The position numbers were made by a program, and so were the translations under genes. From Actinomyces slackii (GTDB lineage: Bacteria; Actinomycetota; Actinomycetes; Actinomycetales; Actinomycetaceae), in assembly GCF_900637295.1 (NCBI RefSeq), contig NZ_LR134363.1:2728001-2792000 (forward strand): a DNA stretch of 64,000 nt. Reading direction: 5' to 3'. This document shows positions 43,225 through 54,296 of the stretch, piece after piece. The notes beneath the pieces are model-generated. The model was not told the origin of the DNA. It ran no database searches and was given only the letters and a program-made list of their open reading frames with translations. Each line of letters starts with the position of its first letter. Position 1 is the first letter of the stretch.

Positions 43225-43475
43225 TGGTTGCACTGCAGATCCGCAATGTCCCCGACGATGTCCGCGATGCTCTTGCCGAACGGGCGAGGGCGCGTGGGGA
43301 GTCCCTCCAGGCCTATCTTCTGGACGTGGTGACCCGGGAGGCCAGGTGTCATCGCAACGTTGAGCTCCTTGAGAGGATCTCAAAGCGCTTCGAGGGGGGC
43401 TCACAGCAGTCGTCCCCCAACTCTGCGGACATCCTTGAGAGCATCGATCGCGCGCGCCGATTGTGTCCACGGTGA
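43224..43475 (+). CDS. Orphan FitA-like ribbon-helix-helix antitoxin
   Basis: 83 aa. MVALQIRNVPDDVRDALAER is the FitA-type RHH start; the C-terminus ILESIDRARRLCPR should bind a PIN toxin. No toxin gene follows: instead the stop codon lies inside the left arm of a 122-bp palindromic element, and the last residues (LCPR) are partly encoded by it. It looks like an antitoxin that lost its FitB partner. ATG 43209, five codons upstream, is closer to an AGGAG but adds residues not typical of the family. Confidence 0.75.
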   Translation: MVALQIRNVPDDVRDALAERARARGESLQAYLLDVVTREARCHRNVELLERISKRFEGGSQQSSPNSADILESIDRARRLCPR

Positions 43476-43585
43476 ACAACTTTAGCCGCCTCCGGCCAGG
43501 CACTCTCCACGAGAAACATGCTCTGACCTGCGTATTTGTCATTGCGGCGGGAGGCGGAGAATCTTAAAGTTGTTCACCGTGGACA
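43464..43585. mobile_element. 122-bp palindromic element (MITE-like or IS-end remnant)
   Basis: Perfect 21-bp terminal inverted repeats: 43464-43484 begins TGTCCACGGTGAACAAC, and 43565-43585 is its exact reverse complement. The ends are TG...CA. Inner GCCGCCTCC/GGGAGGCGG segments extend the pairing with a gap. The central 80 bases have no coding potential. Both flanking genes end inside its arms: the antitoxin TGA at 43473-43475 and the amidohydrolase TAA at 43564-43566. No clear target duplication is seen. It may be a miniature element or the joined ends of a deleted insertion sequence that took the toxin gene with it. Confidence 0.6.
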
Positions 43586-44610
43586 AAAGCGTCCAGCAGG
43601 GCGGTGAGGTCCTCGGCGGGATCGCGGGGGTAGATGACGGGCGCACTGACCTCACCACTGCCATCACCCTCCGGCTCGAGGAACTCGCGGGCGCTGGAGG
43701 TGGCCAGGCGCAGGATCTCGGCGTCCGGCAGGCCGGCCCGGCGCCAGGCCAGCAGCTCATGCGGGAGCAGGTCGTGGGGCAGTGAGCCCCCGGCATCCGA
43801 GCCGGGCAGCAGCCGCACCCCGGCGGCATGCATCGCGGCGACCTGCTCGTCATGAGCCGCATGCAGGGCGGTGACCGTGGCCGCGTAGACGGGGTACCTC
43901 TTCGCCTGGTGGGCGAAGGCCGGGAAGTTGTCTACCTGCAGGAGGGTCGGGGTCACGGCGATGCCTCGGGCCGCGATCTCGGCGATCTCCTCCGGACCGG
44001 CGCCCGTGGCATGCTCCAGGCAGTCCACGCCGGCCTCGATGAGCGGGCCCAGGGCCGCCCGGCTGAAGGTGTGTGCCGTGACCCGCGCGCCGTTCTCATG
44101 CGCGGCGGCCACAGCATCAACCAGGACCTCGGCCGGCCACAGCGGCGCGATATCGGCCTCGGCCCCGGCGGAGCGGTCGATCCAGTCGGCGACGATCTTG
44201 ACCCATCCATCCCCGGCCCGCGCCTGGCGCGCCACCTCCTTGGGCAGGTCCCCGGGCGAGTCCAGCTCCAGGGCGAAGCCGGGCAGGTAGCGCCTGGGGC
44301 GGGCCAGATGCCGACCGGAGCGGATGATGCGCGGCAGGATCGCGGGCTCCGCGCCGTCAGCGCGCTCAGCGCTGAGCGCCTCATCGATCCGCGCGTCGAT
44401 CCAGTGCGTATCCGTCGGCGCCCCGCAGTCGCGGATGAGGCCGATCCCCGCCCGGGCTGCGGCTCTGACCTGGGCCATCGCCGTCGCGCGGTCAACACCT
44501 CCACCGGGCCCCAGCCCGATATGGCAGTGCGCGTCGACCAGCCCGCCGGGGATGACGAAGCCGTCCCCGGCTGGCACCGTCACGCCCTGAGCGGGCCCGG
44601 TAGCCCTCAC
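43564..44610 (-). CDS. Amidohydrolase, apparently short at both ends
   Basis: 348 aa of the imidazolonepropionase-like amidohydrolase group: metal HxH in VDAHCHIGLG near residue 28, carbamylated-Lys region GWVKIVADWID, metal His in AHTFSRAA and CLEHATG, and Asp in LLPGSDAGG. Most relatives have a beta-sandwich segment of about 45-50 residues before HxH, whereas only about 27 residues fit between this GTG and that motif. The last codons, encoding VHGEQL, lie inside the palindromic element. It follows ffh by 14 bases, its usual neighbour in related genomes. Activity is uncertain. Confidence 0.8.
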   Translation of the reverse strand: MRATGPAQGVTVPAGDGFVIPGGLVDAHCHIGLGPGGGVDRATAMAQVRAAARAGIGLIRDCGAPTDTHWIDARIDEALSAERADGAEPAILPRIIRSGRHLARPRRYLPGFALELDSPGDLPKEVARQARAGDGWVKIVADWIDRSAGAEADIAPLWPAEVLVDAVAAAHENGARVTAHTFSRAALGPLIEAGVDCLEHATGAGPEEIAEIAARGIAVTPTLLQVDNFPAFAHQAKRYPVYAATVTALHAAHDEQVAAMHAAGVRLLPGSDAGGSLPHDLLPHELLAWRRAGLPDAEILRLATSSAREFLEPEGDGSGEVSAPVIYPRDPAEDLTALLDAFVHGEQL

Positions 44611-44624
44611 GTCCTGCCGGGCCC

Positions 44625-46286
44625 TCAGATCCCCAGGTGCCGGCGCAGGTCCTCGGGAAGGGCCGCCATGGCGTCGGCGACCTCATCGCCACTGGGCTGG
44701 GCCTGCTGCGGGGCGGCCTGCTGGCCCTCGGGCATGATCCCGTAGGAGCCGCCCAGGCCGAAGGCCGATCCGGCCGCCGGCGCCGCGGGCGCCTCCTGCT
44801 CGGCCCTGGCGGCGGCCTCCTTGGCCTGGCGCGCCGCCTTGGCGGGGTTGCCCGAGCGCCCCTTCTTGCCGCCCTTGCCCTTCTTCTTGGCCTTGGGGGC
44901 CTGGCGAGCCTTGGAGTGCTTGCCCATGCCCGGCAGGGACCCCATGCCGGGCATCCCTCCCCCGGGCCCGCCCGGGCCGCCCATTCCGCCGGAGGCCATG
45001 GCCTCCATCATCTTCTTGGCCTGCTCGAAGCGATCGACCAGCTCGTTGACCGCCTGGACGGTGGTTCCCGAGCCCTTGGCGATGCGGGAGCGGCGCGAGC
45101 CGTTGAGGATGGACAGGTCCTTGCGCTCGGCCGGGGTCATGGAGCAGACGATGGCCTCGATACGGTCCACCTCGCGCTCATCGAAGTTCTCCAGGGCGTC
45201 GCGCATCTGGCCCATGCCGGGCATCATGCCCAGGAGCTTCTTCATCGAGCCCATCTTGCGGATCTGGCGCAGCTGGCCCAGGAAGTCCTCGAGGGTGAAC
45301 TCGCCCTTGGCGAGCTTGGCGGCGGCATCCTCCGCCTCCTGGCGGTCCATGGTGCGCTCGGCCTGCTCGATGAGGGTCAGCAGGTCGCCCATGTCCAGGA
45401 TGCGACTGGCCATGCGGTCGGCGTGGAAGCGCTCGAAGTCCCCCAGCCCCTCACCGGTGGAGGAGAAGAGCACCGGGGCCCCGGTGACCCCGCGCACCGA
45501 CAGCGCCGCACCACCGCGCGCGTCGCCGTCGAGCTTGGACAGGACCACGCCGGTGAAGCCCACGCCGTCGCGGAAGGCCACCGAGGTGTTGACGGCGTCC
45601 TGACCCACCATGGCGTCCAGGACGAAGAGGATCTCGTGGGGGGAGACCGCGTCGCGGATGCGGATGGCCTGGTCCATCATCTCGGCGTCAACGCCCAGGC
45701 GCCCGGCGGTGTCCACCACGACGACGTCATAGCCGTTGGCCCGGCCGTGCTCCGCGCCGCTGCGGGCCACCGCCACCGGGTCGCCCACGCCGTTGCCGGG
45801 CTCGGGGGCCCACACATGCACCCCGGCGCGCTCGGCCACCACGCCGAGCTGGGTGACCGCATTGGGGCGCTGCAGGTCGGAGGCCACGAGCAGGACGCGC
45901 TTGCCCTGGTCGCGCAGCCACCGGCCGAGCTTGCCGGCCAGGGTGGTCTTGCCGGCGCCCTGGAGGCCGGCGAGCATGATGATGGTCGGCCCGCTGGGCG
46001 CCCAGTTGATCTCGCGGGTGGCCCCGCCCAGGACCTCGATGAGCTCCTCGTTGACGATCTTGACGACCTGCTGGCCGGGATTGAGCACCTGGGAGCGGGC
46101 CGCATCGGTGGCCTTGTCGCGCACAGCGGCGGTGAAGGCGCGCACCACGGGAAGGGCGACGTCAGCCTCCAGAAGGGCACGGCGGATCTCGGTGACCGTC
46201 GCGTCGACGTCGGCCTCGGTGAGGCGTCCCTTGCCGCGCAACTGGTTGAAGGAGGCTGTGAGCCGGTCGGAGAGGTTGCCGAACAC
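44625..46286 (-). CDS. ffh: Signal recognition particle protein Ffh
   Basis: 553 aa SRP GTPase that binds signal peptides and 4.5S RNA and docks on FtsY. NG domain: GLQGAGKTTLAGKLG, DTAGRLGVD, TKLDG-type SKLDGDARGG and GEGLGDFERF. The M domain contains the Met-rich SMKKLLGMMPGMG and SRRSRIAKGSG. GTG at 46284-46286 is chosen since VFGNLSDRL is the family start. A long Gly/Met/Lys-rich and then Gln/Ala/Pro-rich tail ends the protein. Confidence 0.96.
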   Translation of the reverse strand: MFGNLSDRLTASFNQLRGKGRLTEADVDATVTEIRRALLEADVALPVVRAFTAAVRDKATDAARSQVLNPGQQVVKIVNEELIEVLGGATREINWAPSGPTIIMLAGLQGAGKTTLAGKLGRWLRDQGKRVLLVASDLQRPNAVTQLGVVAERAGVHVWAPEPGNGVGDPVAVARSGAEHGRANGYDVVVVDTAGRLGVDAEMMDQAIRIRDAVSPHEILFVLDAMVGQDAVNTSVAFRDGVGFTGVVLSKLDGDARGGAALSVRGVTGAPVLFSSTGEGLGDFERFHADRMASRILDMGDLLTLIEQAERTMDRQEAEDAAAKLAKGEFTLEDFLGQLRQIRKMGSMKKLLGMMPGMGQMRDALENFDEREVDRIEAIVCSMTPAERKDLSILNGSRRSRIAKGSGTTVQAVNELVDRFEQAKKMMEAMASGGMGGPGGPGGGMPGMGSLPGMGKHSKARQAPKAKKKGKGGKKGRSGNPAKAARQAKEAAARAEQEAPAAPAAGSAFGLGGSYGIMPEGQQAAPQQAQPSGDEVADAMAALPEDLRRHLGI

Positions 46287-46471
46287 GCGGTGTCCTTCCT
46301 CGGGCGCCCGTGGCGCCGGGTGATAGGTGACAGCGCCCGACGGCGTGGACGGCGGTGGTGCGCCCGCCGTGGGCATGGCTGCTGCTCAGGATACCGGTGA
46401 GGGACGGCCCGTCCCCACTTCGCGGCGTGCGCCCCCTCACGCCGAGCGGCTCACCGCTGACGCCGGCGGGC

Positions 46472-48723
<2,252 letters not shown>

Positions 48724-50055
48724 TCAGGACTCCTTCGCGGACGGGGTGGTGGTTGAACCCGGGGCGTGGCCGCGCCGCGGCAAGACGGTGGCCAGGCGCC
48801 CCGCGGTGAGGGACTCGTAGGCGGACTCGCTGTGCTCGGCCTTGTCGGCCCCGATGTGCTCGGCGTCGGCGCTCAGCCGCCACCCCTGCCCGATGAGCGA
48901 GACGATGAACCAGCACAGGGCCGTCATGACCAGGGAGAAGACGATTGCCACGAGGGCGACGAGCACCTGGACGATGAGCTGGCTGAGGCCGTGGCCGTAG
49001 AGCAGCCCGGAGTCCTTGGCGAGGAAGCCGACCAGGACGGTGCCCACCAGCCCGCCGACGAGGTGCACGCCCACGACGTCGAGGGAGTCGTCGTAGCCGA
49101 ACCTGTACTTCAGGCCCACCGACACGGCGCACACGGCGCCGGCCACCAGTCCCAGGATGATGGAGCCCACGGGGGTCAGGCTCCCGGCCGCGGGCGTGAT
49201 GCCGACCAGGCCCGCCACGATGCCCGAGGCCGCGCCCAGGCTGGTGGCGTGACCGTCACGGATCCGCTCGACCGCCAGCCAGCCGAGCACTGCGGCGCAG
49301 GTTGCCACCGAGGTGTTGACCCAGGCCAGGCCCGCGTTGCCGTCCGCGGTGAAGGCGCTGCCGGCGTTGAAGCCGAACCACCCGAACCACAGCAGGCCGG
49401 CGCCCAGCATCGTCAGGGGCAGGTTGTGGGGGCGCATCGGCTGGGTTCCGAAGCCGCGACGCCTGCCGATGGCCACCGCCAGGAAGAGGCCGGCGATGCC
49501 GGCGTTGATGTGGACCACGGTGCCGCCGGCGAAGTCGATCGGCTCGGCGATCGAGGCGAACCAGCCTTCGCCCGACAGGGCTCCACCGCCCCAGACCATG
49601 TGCGCCATGGGGAAGTAGGACAGGGTGACCCACAGGGGCACGAAGCTCATCCAGGCGCCGAAGCGGGTGCGGTCGGCGATGGCCCCGGAGATGAGGGCGA
49701 CGGTGATGATCGCGAAGGTCATCTGGAAGGCGACGCCGACGATGACGGGCACCCCGAGGCTGTCGAGGACGAACTCGCCTCCGTCATCCATCATGGTGCC
49801 GCGAAGGCCCAGCTGGGTCAGAGGGTTGCCGAGGATCCCTGCGATGTCTGTGCCGCCGTAGGACATGGACCATCCGTACAGGACGTAGAGAACGCCGATG
49901 ATGGCTGTGGAGCCGAAGGACATCATCATCATGTTGAGGACGGACTTCGACCGGCTCATGCCTCCGTAGAACAGGGCGAGTGCGGGAATGGTCATGAGCA
50001 GCACGAGTGAGGCGCTCATGAGCATCCACGCGGTGGCTCCGGTGTCGAGTGCCAT
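48724..50055 (-). CDS. amtB: Ammonium transporter
   Basis: 443 aa with 11 membrane spans. Amt motifs: FYGGMSRSKSVLNMMMMS, DFAGGTVVHINAGIAGL (family signature), LLWFGWFGFNAGSA and HLVGGLVGTVLVG with conserved pore histidines. ATG 50055 gives MALDTGATAWML, the usual start; the open extension is ignored. First gene of amtB-glnB-glnD, which should be induced by nitrogen limitation; no operator was identified with confidence in the 181-base spacer before it. Confidence 0.95.
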   Translation of the reverse strand: MALDTGATAWMLMSASLVLLMTIPALALFYGGMSRSKSVLNMMMMSFGSTAIIGVLYVLYGWSMSYGGTDIAGILGNPLTQLGLRGTMMDDGGEFVLDSLGVPVIVGVAFQMTFAIITVALISGAIADRTRFGAWMSFVPLWVTLSYFPMAHMVWGGGALSGEGWFASIAEPIDFAGGTVVHINAGIAGLFLAVAIGRRRGFGTQPMRPHNLPLTMLGAGLLWFGWFGFNAGSAFTADGNAGLAWVNTSVATCAAVLGWLAVERIRDGHATSLGAASGIVAGLVGITPAAGSLTPVGSIILGLVAGAVCAVSVGLKYRFGYDDSLDVVGVHLVGGLVGTVLVGFLAKDSGLLYGHGLSQLIVQVLVALVAIVFSLVMTALCWFIVSLIGQGWRLSADAEHIGADKAEHSESAYESLTAGRLATVLPRRGHAPGSTTTPSAKES

Positions 50056-50236
50056 GGGGACTCCCTTCAGAGGGTGCGACGGGATTCGCACGAGGGGAAG
50101 TCAAGGCCACCGGTGTTGCCCGCCCACTGCACGGCGATGACATGCGCGTGACACTCCGCGGGCCGGGATGTCGGGCGTGTTTCCGATCGGTCGGCTGGGT
50201 CAGCAGAGTCGGCAGAGTCAGCAGGGCCGGCGCGGA

Positions 50237-50962
50237 CTACGCCGGCGCCTCCTCGCCACCGGCGCGCCAGTCGCGCTCGAACTCCGCCAGGCGCTCCTCG
50301 ACCAGCGGCAGGTGCTGGGCCCGCTCCAGGAGCTCGGAGAACTCATCGGCTGACAGGCCGCCCAGGGCAAGCAGTCGCGCCTTGCCGGCGGCGAGGAGGC
50401 CGGCGTCGAAGGCGCTGCTCCCGGCGAGCGCCAGGACCGCCGCCCCCTGATCCAGGGCGGCCAGGAGGGCGCCGACCTGCTCCCTGTCGAGATCGTCCTC
50501 GGCGGTGACGCCGCGCTGGCCGTGAACCGCCCGCACCGCCTGGGTGACCAGGGCCTGGCCCGTGATCAGGGGGTCGAGGCGTCGCGCCATCTCAGCGCTC
50601 AGGGTCTCGTCCCTGGCCGCGACGGCCGTGAACTCCAGGGTGGCCAGAGCGAAGTTCCGAGTCATGCGCACCGCGTCGTCATCGCCGGACAGGTCCATCG
50701 AGTTGAGCTCGAACAGGGGCCTGGCCCCCGTGGCCAGCGCCTGCTCCATGTTCATGTCCATGACCGCGAGGAAGAGCTCGGCCTTGTTGGCGAAGTTGGA
50801 GTAGACCGCCCCCTTGGAGAAGCCCGCCGCGCGCGCGATCTCATCGAGCCGCGCACCGTGGTAGCCGTCGCGCGCGAAGGAGGCGCGGGCGGCGAAGATG
50901 ATCGCCTCGCGGGTCTGCCTCTGACGGTCCCTGCGGCTGATCGGGTCGGGAAGATCGCTCAC
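50237..50962 (-). CDS. TetR-family repressor
   Basis: 241 aa. N-terminal TetR HTH: REAIIFAARASFARDGYHGA then IARAAGFSKGAVYSNFANKAELF. The C-terminal ligand domain has no specific match. GTG start at 50960-50962. Divergent from an ABC exporter with a 36-bp palindrome between them, so it most likely represses the exporter and itself. Confidence 0.9.
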   Translation of the reverse strand: MSDLPDPISRRDRQRQTREAIIFAARASFARDGYHGARLDEIARAAGFSKGAVYSNFANKAELFLAVMDMNMEQALATGARPLFELNSMDLSGDDDAVRMTRNFALATLEFTAVAARDETLSAEMARRLDPLITGQALVTQAVRAVHGQRGVTAEDDLDREQVGALLAALDQGAAVLALAGSSAFDAGLLAAGKARLLALGGLSADEFSELLERAQHLPLVEERLAEFERDWRAGGEEAPA

Positions 50963-51007
50963 CCGCCGATCCTACCGGCGGCGAGGGATTGCGCCCCGAG
51001 ACCAACT

Positions 51008-51043
51008 CAGATACTCTCGGTATCCACATATCGCGAGTATCTG
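51008..51043. promoter_or_regulatory. TetR operator over the ABC exporter promoter
   Basis: Outer arms CAGATACTC (51008-51016) and GAGTATCTG (51035-51043) are exact inverted repeats. Inward the symmetry continues (CGGTAT and ATATCG, one mismatch) around a CCAC centre, giving a near-perfect 36-bp palindrome. It ends just before the AAAGG ribosome site of the ABC gene and lies 46 bases from the TetR start, so a bound dimer pair would block both promoters. Confidence 0.8.
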
Positions 51044-51053
51044 AAAGGTGATC

Positions 51054-52094
51054 ATGTCCTCATCCAGGTATGCACCCAGCTTGACCATCACCGGCCTGAC
51101 ACGCCGCTTCGGCGCTGTCACCGCCAACGACTCCATCGATCTGAGCGTTGAGCCCGGCAGCGTGGTCGGCCTCCTGGGCCACAACGGCGCCGGCAAGACC
51201 ACCCTCGTCTCCCAGGTGGTTGGCCTGCTGCGGCCCGACGCCGGGGATATCCGCGTGGGAAGCCTCGACGCCATCGCCCACCCCGCCGCCGCGCGGCGCG
51301 CCGTCGCGCTCCAGCCCCAGGCGCAGTCCCCCATCGACGGGCTGACCCCGCGCGACGCCGTCGAGATCGCCGCGCGGATGCGGGGCCTGTCCGCCCGCGA
51401 CGCCCGCGCCGCCTCCCTGGCCCTGGCCGAGGAGCTGGACTACGGGCCGTGGCTGACCCGCCGCGCCCTGCCCGAGGGCGGCGGGCTGTCCGGAGGGATC
51501 CGCAGGCTCGTCGGATTCGCCATGGCCGCCGTCGCCCCCACGCCACTGCTCATCCTCGATGAGCCGACCAACGACGTCGACGCCTCGCGCCGCCGACTCC
51601 TGTGGGACGCCGTGCGACGGCGGGCCGATGCCGGGACGGGGGTCCTCCTGGTGACCCACAACGTGATCGAGGCCGACCAGGTGCTCGATGAGGTCACCAT
51701 CCTGGATCGCGGCCGGGTGGTCGCCAGCGGCACGCCCGCGAGCCTGCGAGGCAGCGAGGGCACCCTGCGGCTGGAGCTGCACCTGACCCCCGGAGCGCAG
51801 GCTCCCCTGGACACGTCTTCCCCGACGGCGAACCCTCAGGATCCCGAGACCTCCGCCATCCCCTCCCTCCCGACTCGACCGCTGCGAGCAGTCCGCACCG
51901 GCCGCAGGCTCCTGGTCACGATCCCTGCCGGGGATGCCGTCGCCTGCGTCGACTGGGCCTCCGGTCAGCGCCAGGCCGGCGTCATCGAGACCTACACCCT
52001 CAGCCCGAGCAGCCTGGAGGACGCCTACCTCGCCCTCACTGAGGCGCCCGAGGCCGACCACAAGGACAAGACCAGCGAGGAGATCGCCGCATGA
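51054..52094 (+). CDS. ABC transporter ATP-binding protein (TetR-controlled)
   Basis: 346 aa. Walker A GHNGAGKTTL, degenerate signature LSGGIRRLVGFAMA, Walker B LLILDEPTNDVDASR, switch His in VTHNVIEA. A C-terminal region of about 100 residues follows. ATG 51054 with GAAAGG five bases upstream is preferred; a GTG two codons earlier is also in frame. The D-loop reads NDVD, the ATPase otherwise looks competent. It overlaps the permease gene by 4 bases. Confidence 0.9.
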   Translation: MSSSRYAPSLTITGLTRRFGAVTANDSIDLSVEPGSVVGLLGHNGAGKTTLVSQVVGLLRPDAGDIRVGSLDAIAHPAAARRAVALQPQAQSPIDGLTPRDAVEIAARMRGLSARDARAASLALAEELDYGPWLTRRALPEGGGLSGGIRRLVGFAMAAVAPTPLLILDEPTNDVDASRRRLLWDAVRRRADAGTGVLLVTHNVIEADQVLDEVTILDRGRVVASGTPASLRGSEGTLRLELHLTPGAQAPLDTSSPTANPQDPETSAIPSLPTRPLRAVRTGRRLLVTIPAGDAVACVDWASGQRQAGVIETYTLSPSSLEDAYLALTEAPEADHKDKTSEEIAA

Positions 52095-52912
52095 CCACCA
52101 TGGCCTCACCATCCACCGCCCCCAGCGCATCCGCACCCGCGGAGGCGGGCCGCCGTCCGTCGGCGAGTCATCCCGGCGCCTGGAGCCTCTACCGCACCGT
52201 GCTGCGATGGAATCTGCTCTCTGTCGGGCCGATGCTTCCCGTCGTCATCGTGCTGCAGGTCTTCATGGCGGCAGGGATCATCCTCGGATTCGCCCTGCTC
52301 ATCCCCGGGATCGACGACCTTCCGGACATGGCCCTGCACATGTCCACGGGGGCTCCCACCATCCAGCTCCTGATAGTCGGGCTGGTCATGGTGCCCCAAG
52401 CCGTGGCGACGGCGCGCAATAATGGCACCTTCGCCTACATGCGCGCCCTGCCGGTGCCGCGCCCGATCCTCCTGGCCGCCGACCTGACCGTGTGGATGGT
52501 GGTGGCGCTACCAGGCCTCGCCGCCTCCATGGGTGTCGCACTTCTGCGCTTCGACCTGTCCCTGGACCCGACCTGGCCGCTTCTCATCGGCGCGGCACTG
52601 CTGGTGAGCATCATGTCCGCCGCGGTCGGCTACGCGATCGCGGTGACACTGCGCCCCGTGATCGCACAGGCGGCCACCCAGGCACTGGTCTTCTTCATCC
52701 TCCTGTTCTCACCCGTCACCTTCCCGGCCTCCCACCTGCCCCGGTGGCTGGAGTCGGCCCACGACTGGCTTCCCATCCGCCCGGCGGCCGACCTGCTGCG
52801 CCTCGGCCTGGCCTCGGGCGACTACACCTGGCAGACCAGAGATCTCATCATCCTGCTCGTGTGGACGGTCGTGAGTATGGCGATCTGCCTGCGGGCGCTG
52901 TCGCGGCGGTGA
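52091..52912 (+). CDS. ABC-2 type permease (TetR-controlled)
   Basis: 273 aa with six hydrophobic segments after a Ser/Ala-rich N-terminus of about 30 residues. ABC-2 plan. ATGA overlap with the ATPase gene. The pair should export a small molecule sensed by the adjacent TetR protein; the substrate is unknown. Confidence 0.86.
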   Translation: MTTMASPSTAPSASAPAEAGRRPSASHPGAWSLYRTVLRWNLLSVGPMLPVVIVLQVFMAAGIILGFALLIPGIDDLPDMALHMSTGAPTIQLLIVGLVMVPQAVATARNNGTFAYMRALPVPRPILLAADLTVWMVVALPGLAASMGVALLRFDLSLDPTWPLLIGAALLVSIMSAAVGYAIAVTLRPVIAQAATQALVFFILLFSPVTFPASHLPRWLESAHDWLPIRPAADLLRLGLASGDYTWQTRDLIILLVWTVVSMAICLRALSRR

Positions 52913-52943
52913 CGACCTCAGACCCGACAGACCCGACAGCACG

Positions 52944-52976
52944 TCGCCGGCCCCGCGGAGCTCGCGGGGCCGGCGA
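52944..52976. terminator. Bidirectional terminator between the exporter and ftsY
   Basis: TCGCCGGCCCCGCG (52944-52957) pairs fully with CGCGGGGCCGGCGA (52963-52976) around a 5-base loop. It lies between the ends of two convergent genes and is symmetrical, so it can serve both. Confidence 0.85.
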
Positions 52977-52990
52977 TCGGCGTGGGGAGC

Positions 52991-54190
52991 TCAGCCCAGG
53001 AGAGCGTCGACGAAGCCCTCGGGGTCGAAGGGGGCCAGGTCGTCGGCGCCCTCCCCCAGGCCCACGAGCTTGACGGGCACGCCCAGCTCCTTCTGCACGG
53101 TCACGACGATCCCGCCCTTGGCGGTGCCGTCGAGCTTGGTCAGCACAATGCCGGTGATGCCCACGGCCTCAGCGAAGACCTGGGCCTGGCGCATGCCGTT
53201 CTGCCCGGTGGTGGCGTCCAGGACCAACAGGACCTCGCCCACGGGGGCGACCTTCTCCATGACCCGCTTGATCTTGCCCAGCTCATCCATGAGGCCGGCC
53301 TTGTTCTGCAGGCGGCCGGCGGTGTCGACGACGACGGCGTCGGCCTCCTGCTCAGCGGCGGTGCGCACGGCGTCGAAGGCCACCGAGGCGGGGTCGGCCC
53401 CCTCCCGCTCGGAGCGCACCACCTCCACGCCCACGCGCTGGCCCCAGGTGCTCAACTGCTCCGCGGCGGCGGCGCGGAAGGTGTCAGCGGCGCCCATGAC
53501 GACGCTCTTGTCCTGGGCGACCAGGACGCGGGCGAGCTTGCCGCAGGTGGTGGTCTTGCCGGTGCCGTTGACCCCGACCATGAGGATGGCCGCGGCCGGA
53601 GTGCCGGCGATCTCCGCCCCCTCGGCGGCGGCAGGGCGCTCCAGGTTGACGGAGCGGTCCAGGTCGGGGTCCACCAGGGCCAGGAGCTCGGAGCGCAGGA
53701 CGGCGCGGATGGCCTGAGGGTCGGAGGTGTCCAGGACCTTGGCCTGGGTGCGCAGCTCCTCCATGAGCTGGGTGGTCACCTCGATGCCCAGGTCCGAGGT
53801 CAGCAGAGTGTCCTCGATCTCCTCCCAGTCGGCCTCGGTGAGATCGCCGCGCGACAGGACCGACAGCACGGCCTTGCCGAAGCCGCCGGCACCGGCCAGG
53901 CGCGCCCGCAGGCGCTGCATCCGGCCGGGGATGGACTCGGGGGACTCCAGAGTGGCGGTCGTGGCCGCGGGCCGGGCCTCGGGCTCGGCGCCGGGCTCCT
54001 CTCGCTCCCCGACCTCCTCGGCGGCCTGACCCTCCTGCCCCTCCTGGGGGAAGAGATCCTCGATGCTGGTGGGCTTGTGGGCGCTGAGGTCCTCGGGGAG
54101 GTCGCCCTGCCTGCGCCCGACGTAGAGCCAGAGGCCCCCGGCCAGGGCCAGGACGACGAGGACTGCGATAACGATGAGGATCAGGTCCAT
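52991..54190 (-). CDS. ftsY: SRP receptor FtsY
   Basis: 399 aa. One N-terminal membrane segment (MDLILIVIAVLVVLALAGGL) and an acidic linker, then the NG GTPase: GVNGTGKTTTCGKLA, DTFRAAAAEQL, VVDTAGRLQNKAGLMDEL, TKLDGTAKGG and GLGEGADDLAPFDP. Receives Ffh-ribosome complexes at the membrane. ATG 54190 places the membrane segment at the terminus. It follows smc on the same strand with one small gene between. Confidence 0.95.
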   Translation of the reverse strand: MDLILIVIAVLVVLALAGGLWLYVGRRQGDLPEDLSAHKPTSIEDLFPQEGQEGQAAEEVGEREEPGAEPEARPAATTATLESPESIPGRMQRLRARLAGAGGFGKAVLSVLSRGDLTEADWEEIEDTLLTSDLGIEVTTQLMEELRTQAKVLDTSDPQAIRAVLRSELLALVDPDLDRSVNLERPAAAEGAEIAGTPAAAILMVGVNGTGKTTTCGKLARVLVAQDKSVVMGAADTFRAAAAEQLSTWGQRVGVEVVRSEREGADPASVAFDAVRTAAEQEADAVVVDTAGRLQNKAGLMDELGKIKRVMEKVAPVGEVLLVLDATTGQNGMRQAQVFAEAVGITGIVLTKLDGTAKGGIVVTVQKELGVPVKLVGLGEGADDLAPFDPEGFVDALLG

Positions 54191-54296
54191 GGCCTCATCA
54201 TGCACGATCAGCGCCGATGGCGTGGGGGAACGGGTCGGGGCGCCTCAACCCCGTGCCAGTAGCGGGGCGCCCATGGGTGCCGGATCGACGCGCCCC

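Noticed and set aside
43464-43585. Palindrome as an ordinary rho-independent terminator
   Set aside because: An 80-base loop between perfect 21-bp arms is too long for an efficient terminator, and both gene ends lie inside the arms, which fits an inserted element better.
50186-50236. Short GCAGAGTC-like repeats between amtB and tetR, considered as a CRISPR or regulator array
   Set aside because: Only three imperfect 9-base units without spacers; likely chance simple repetition.
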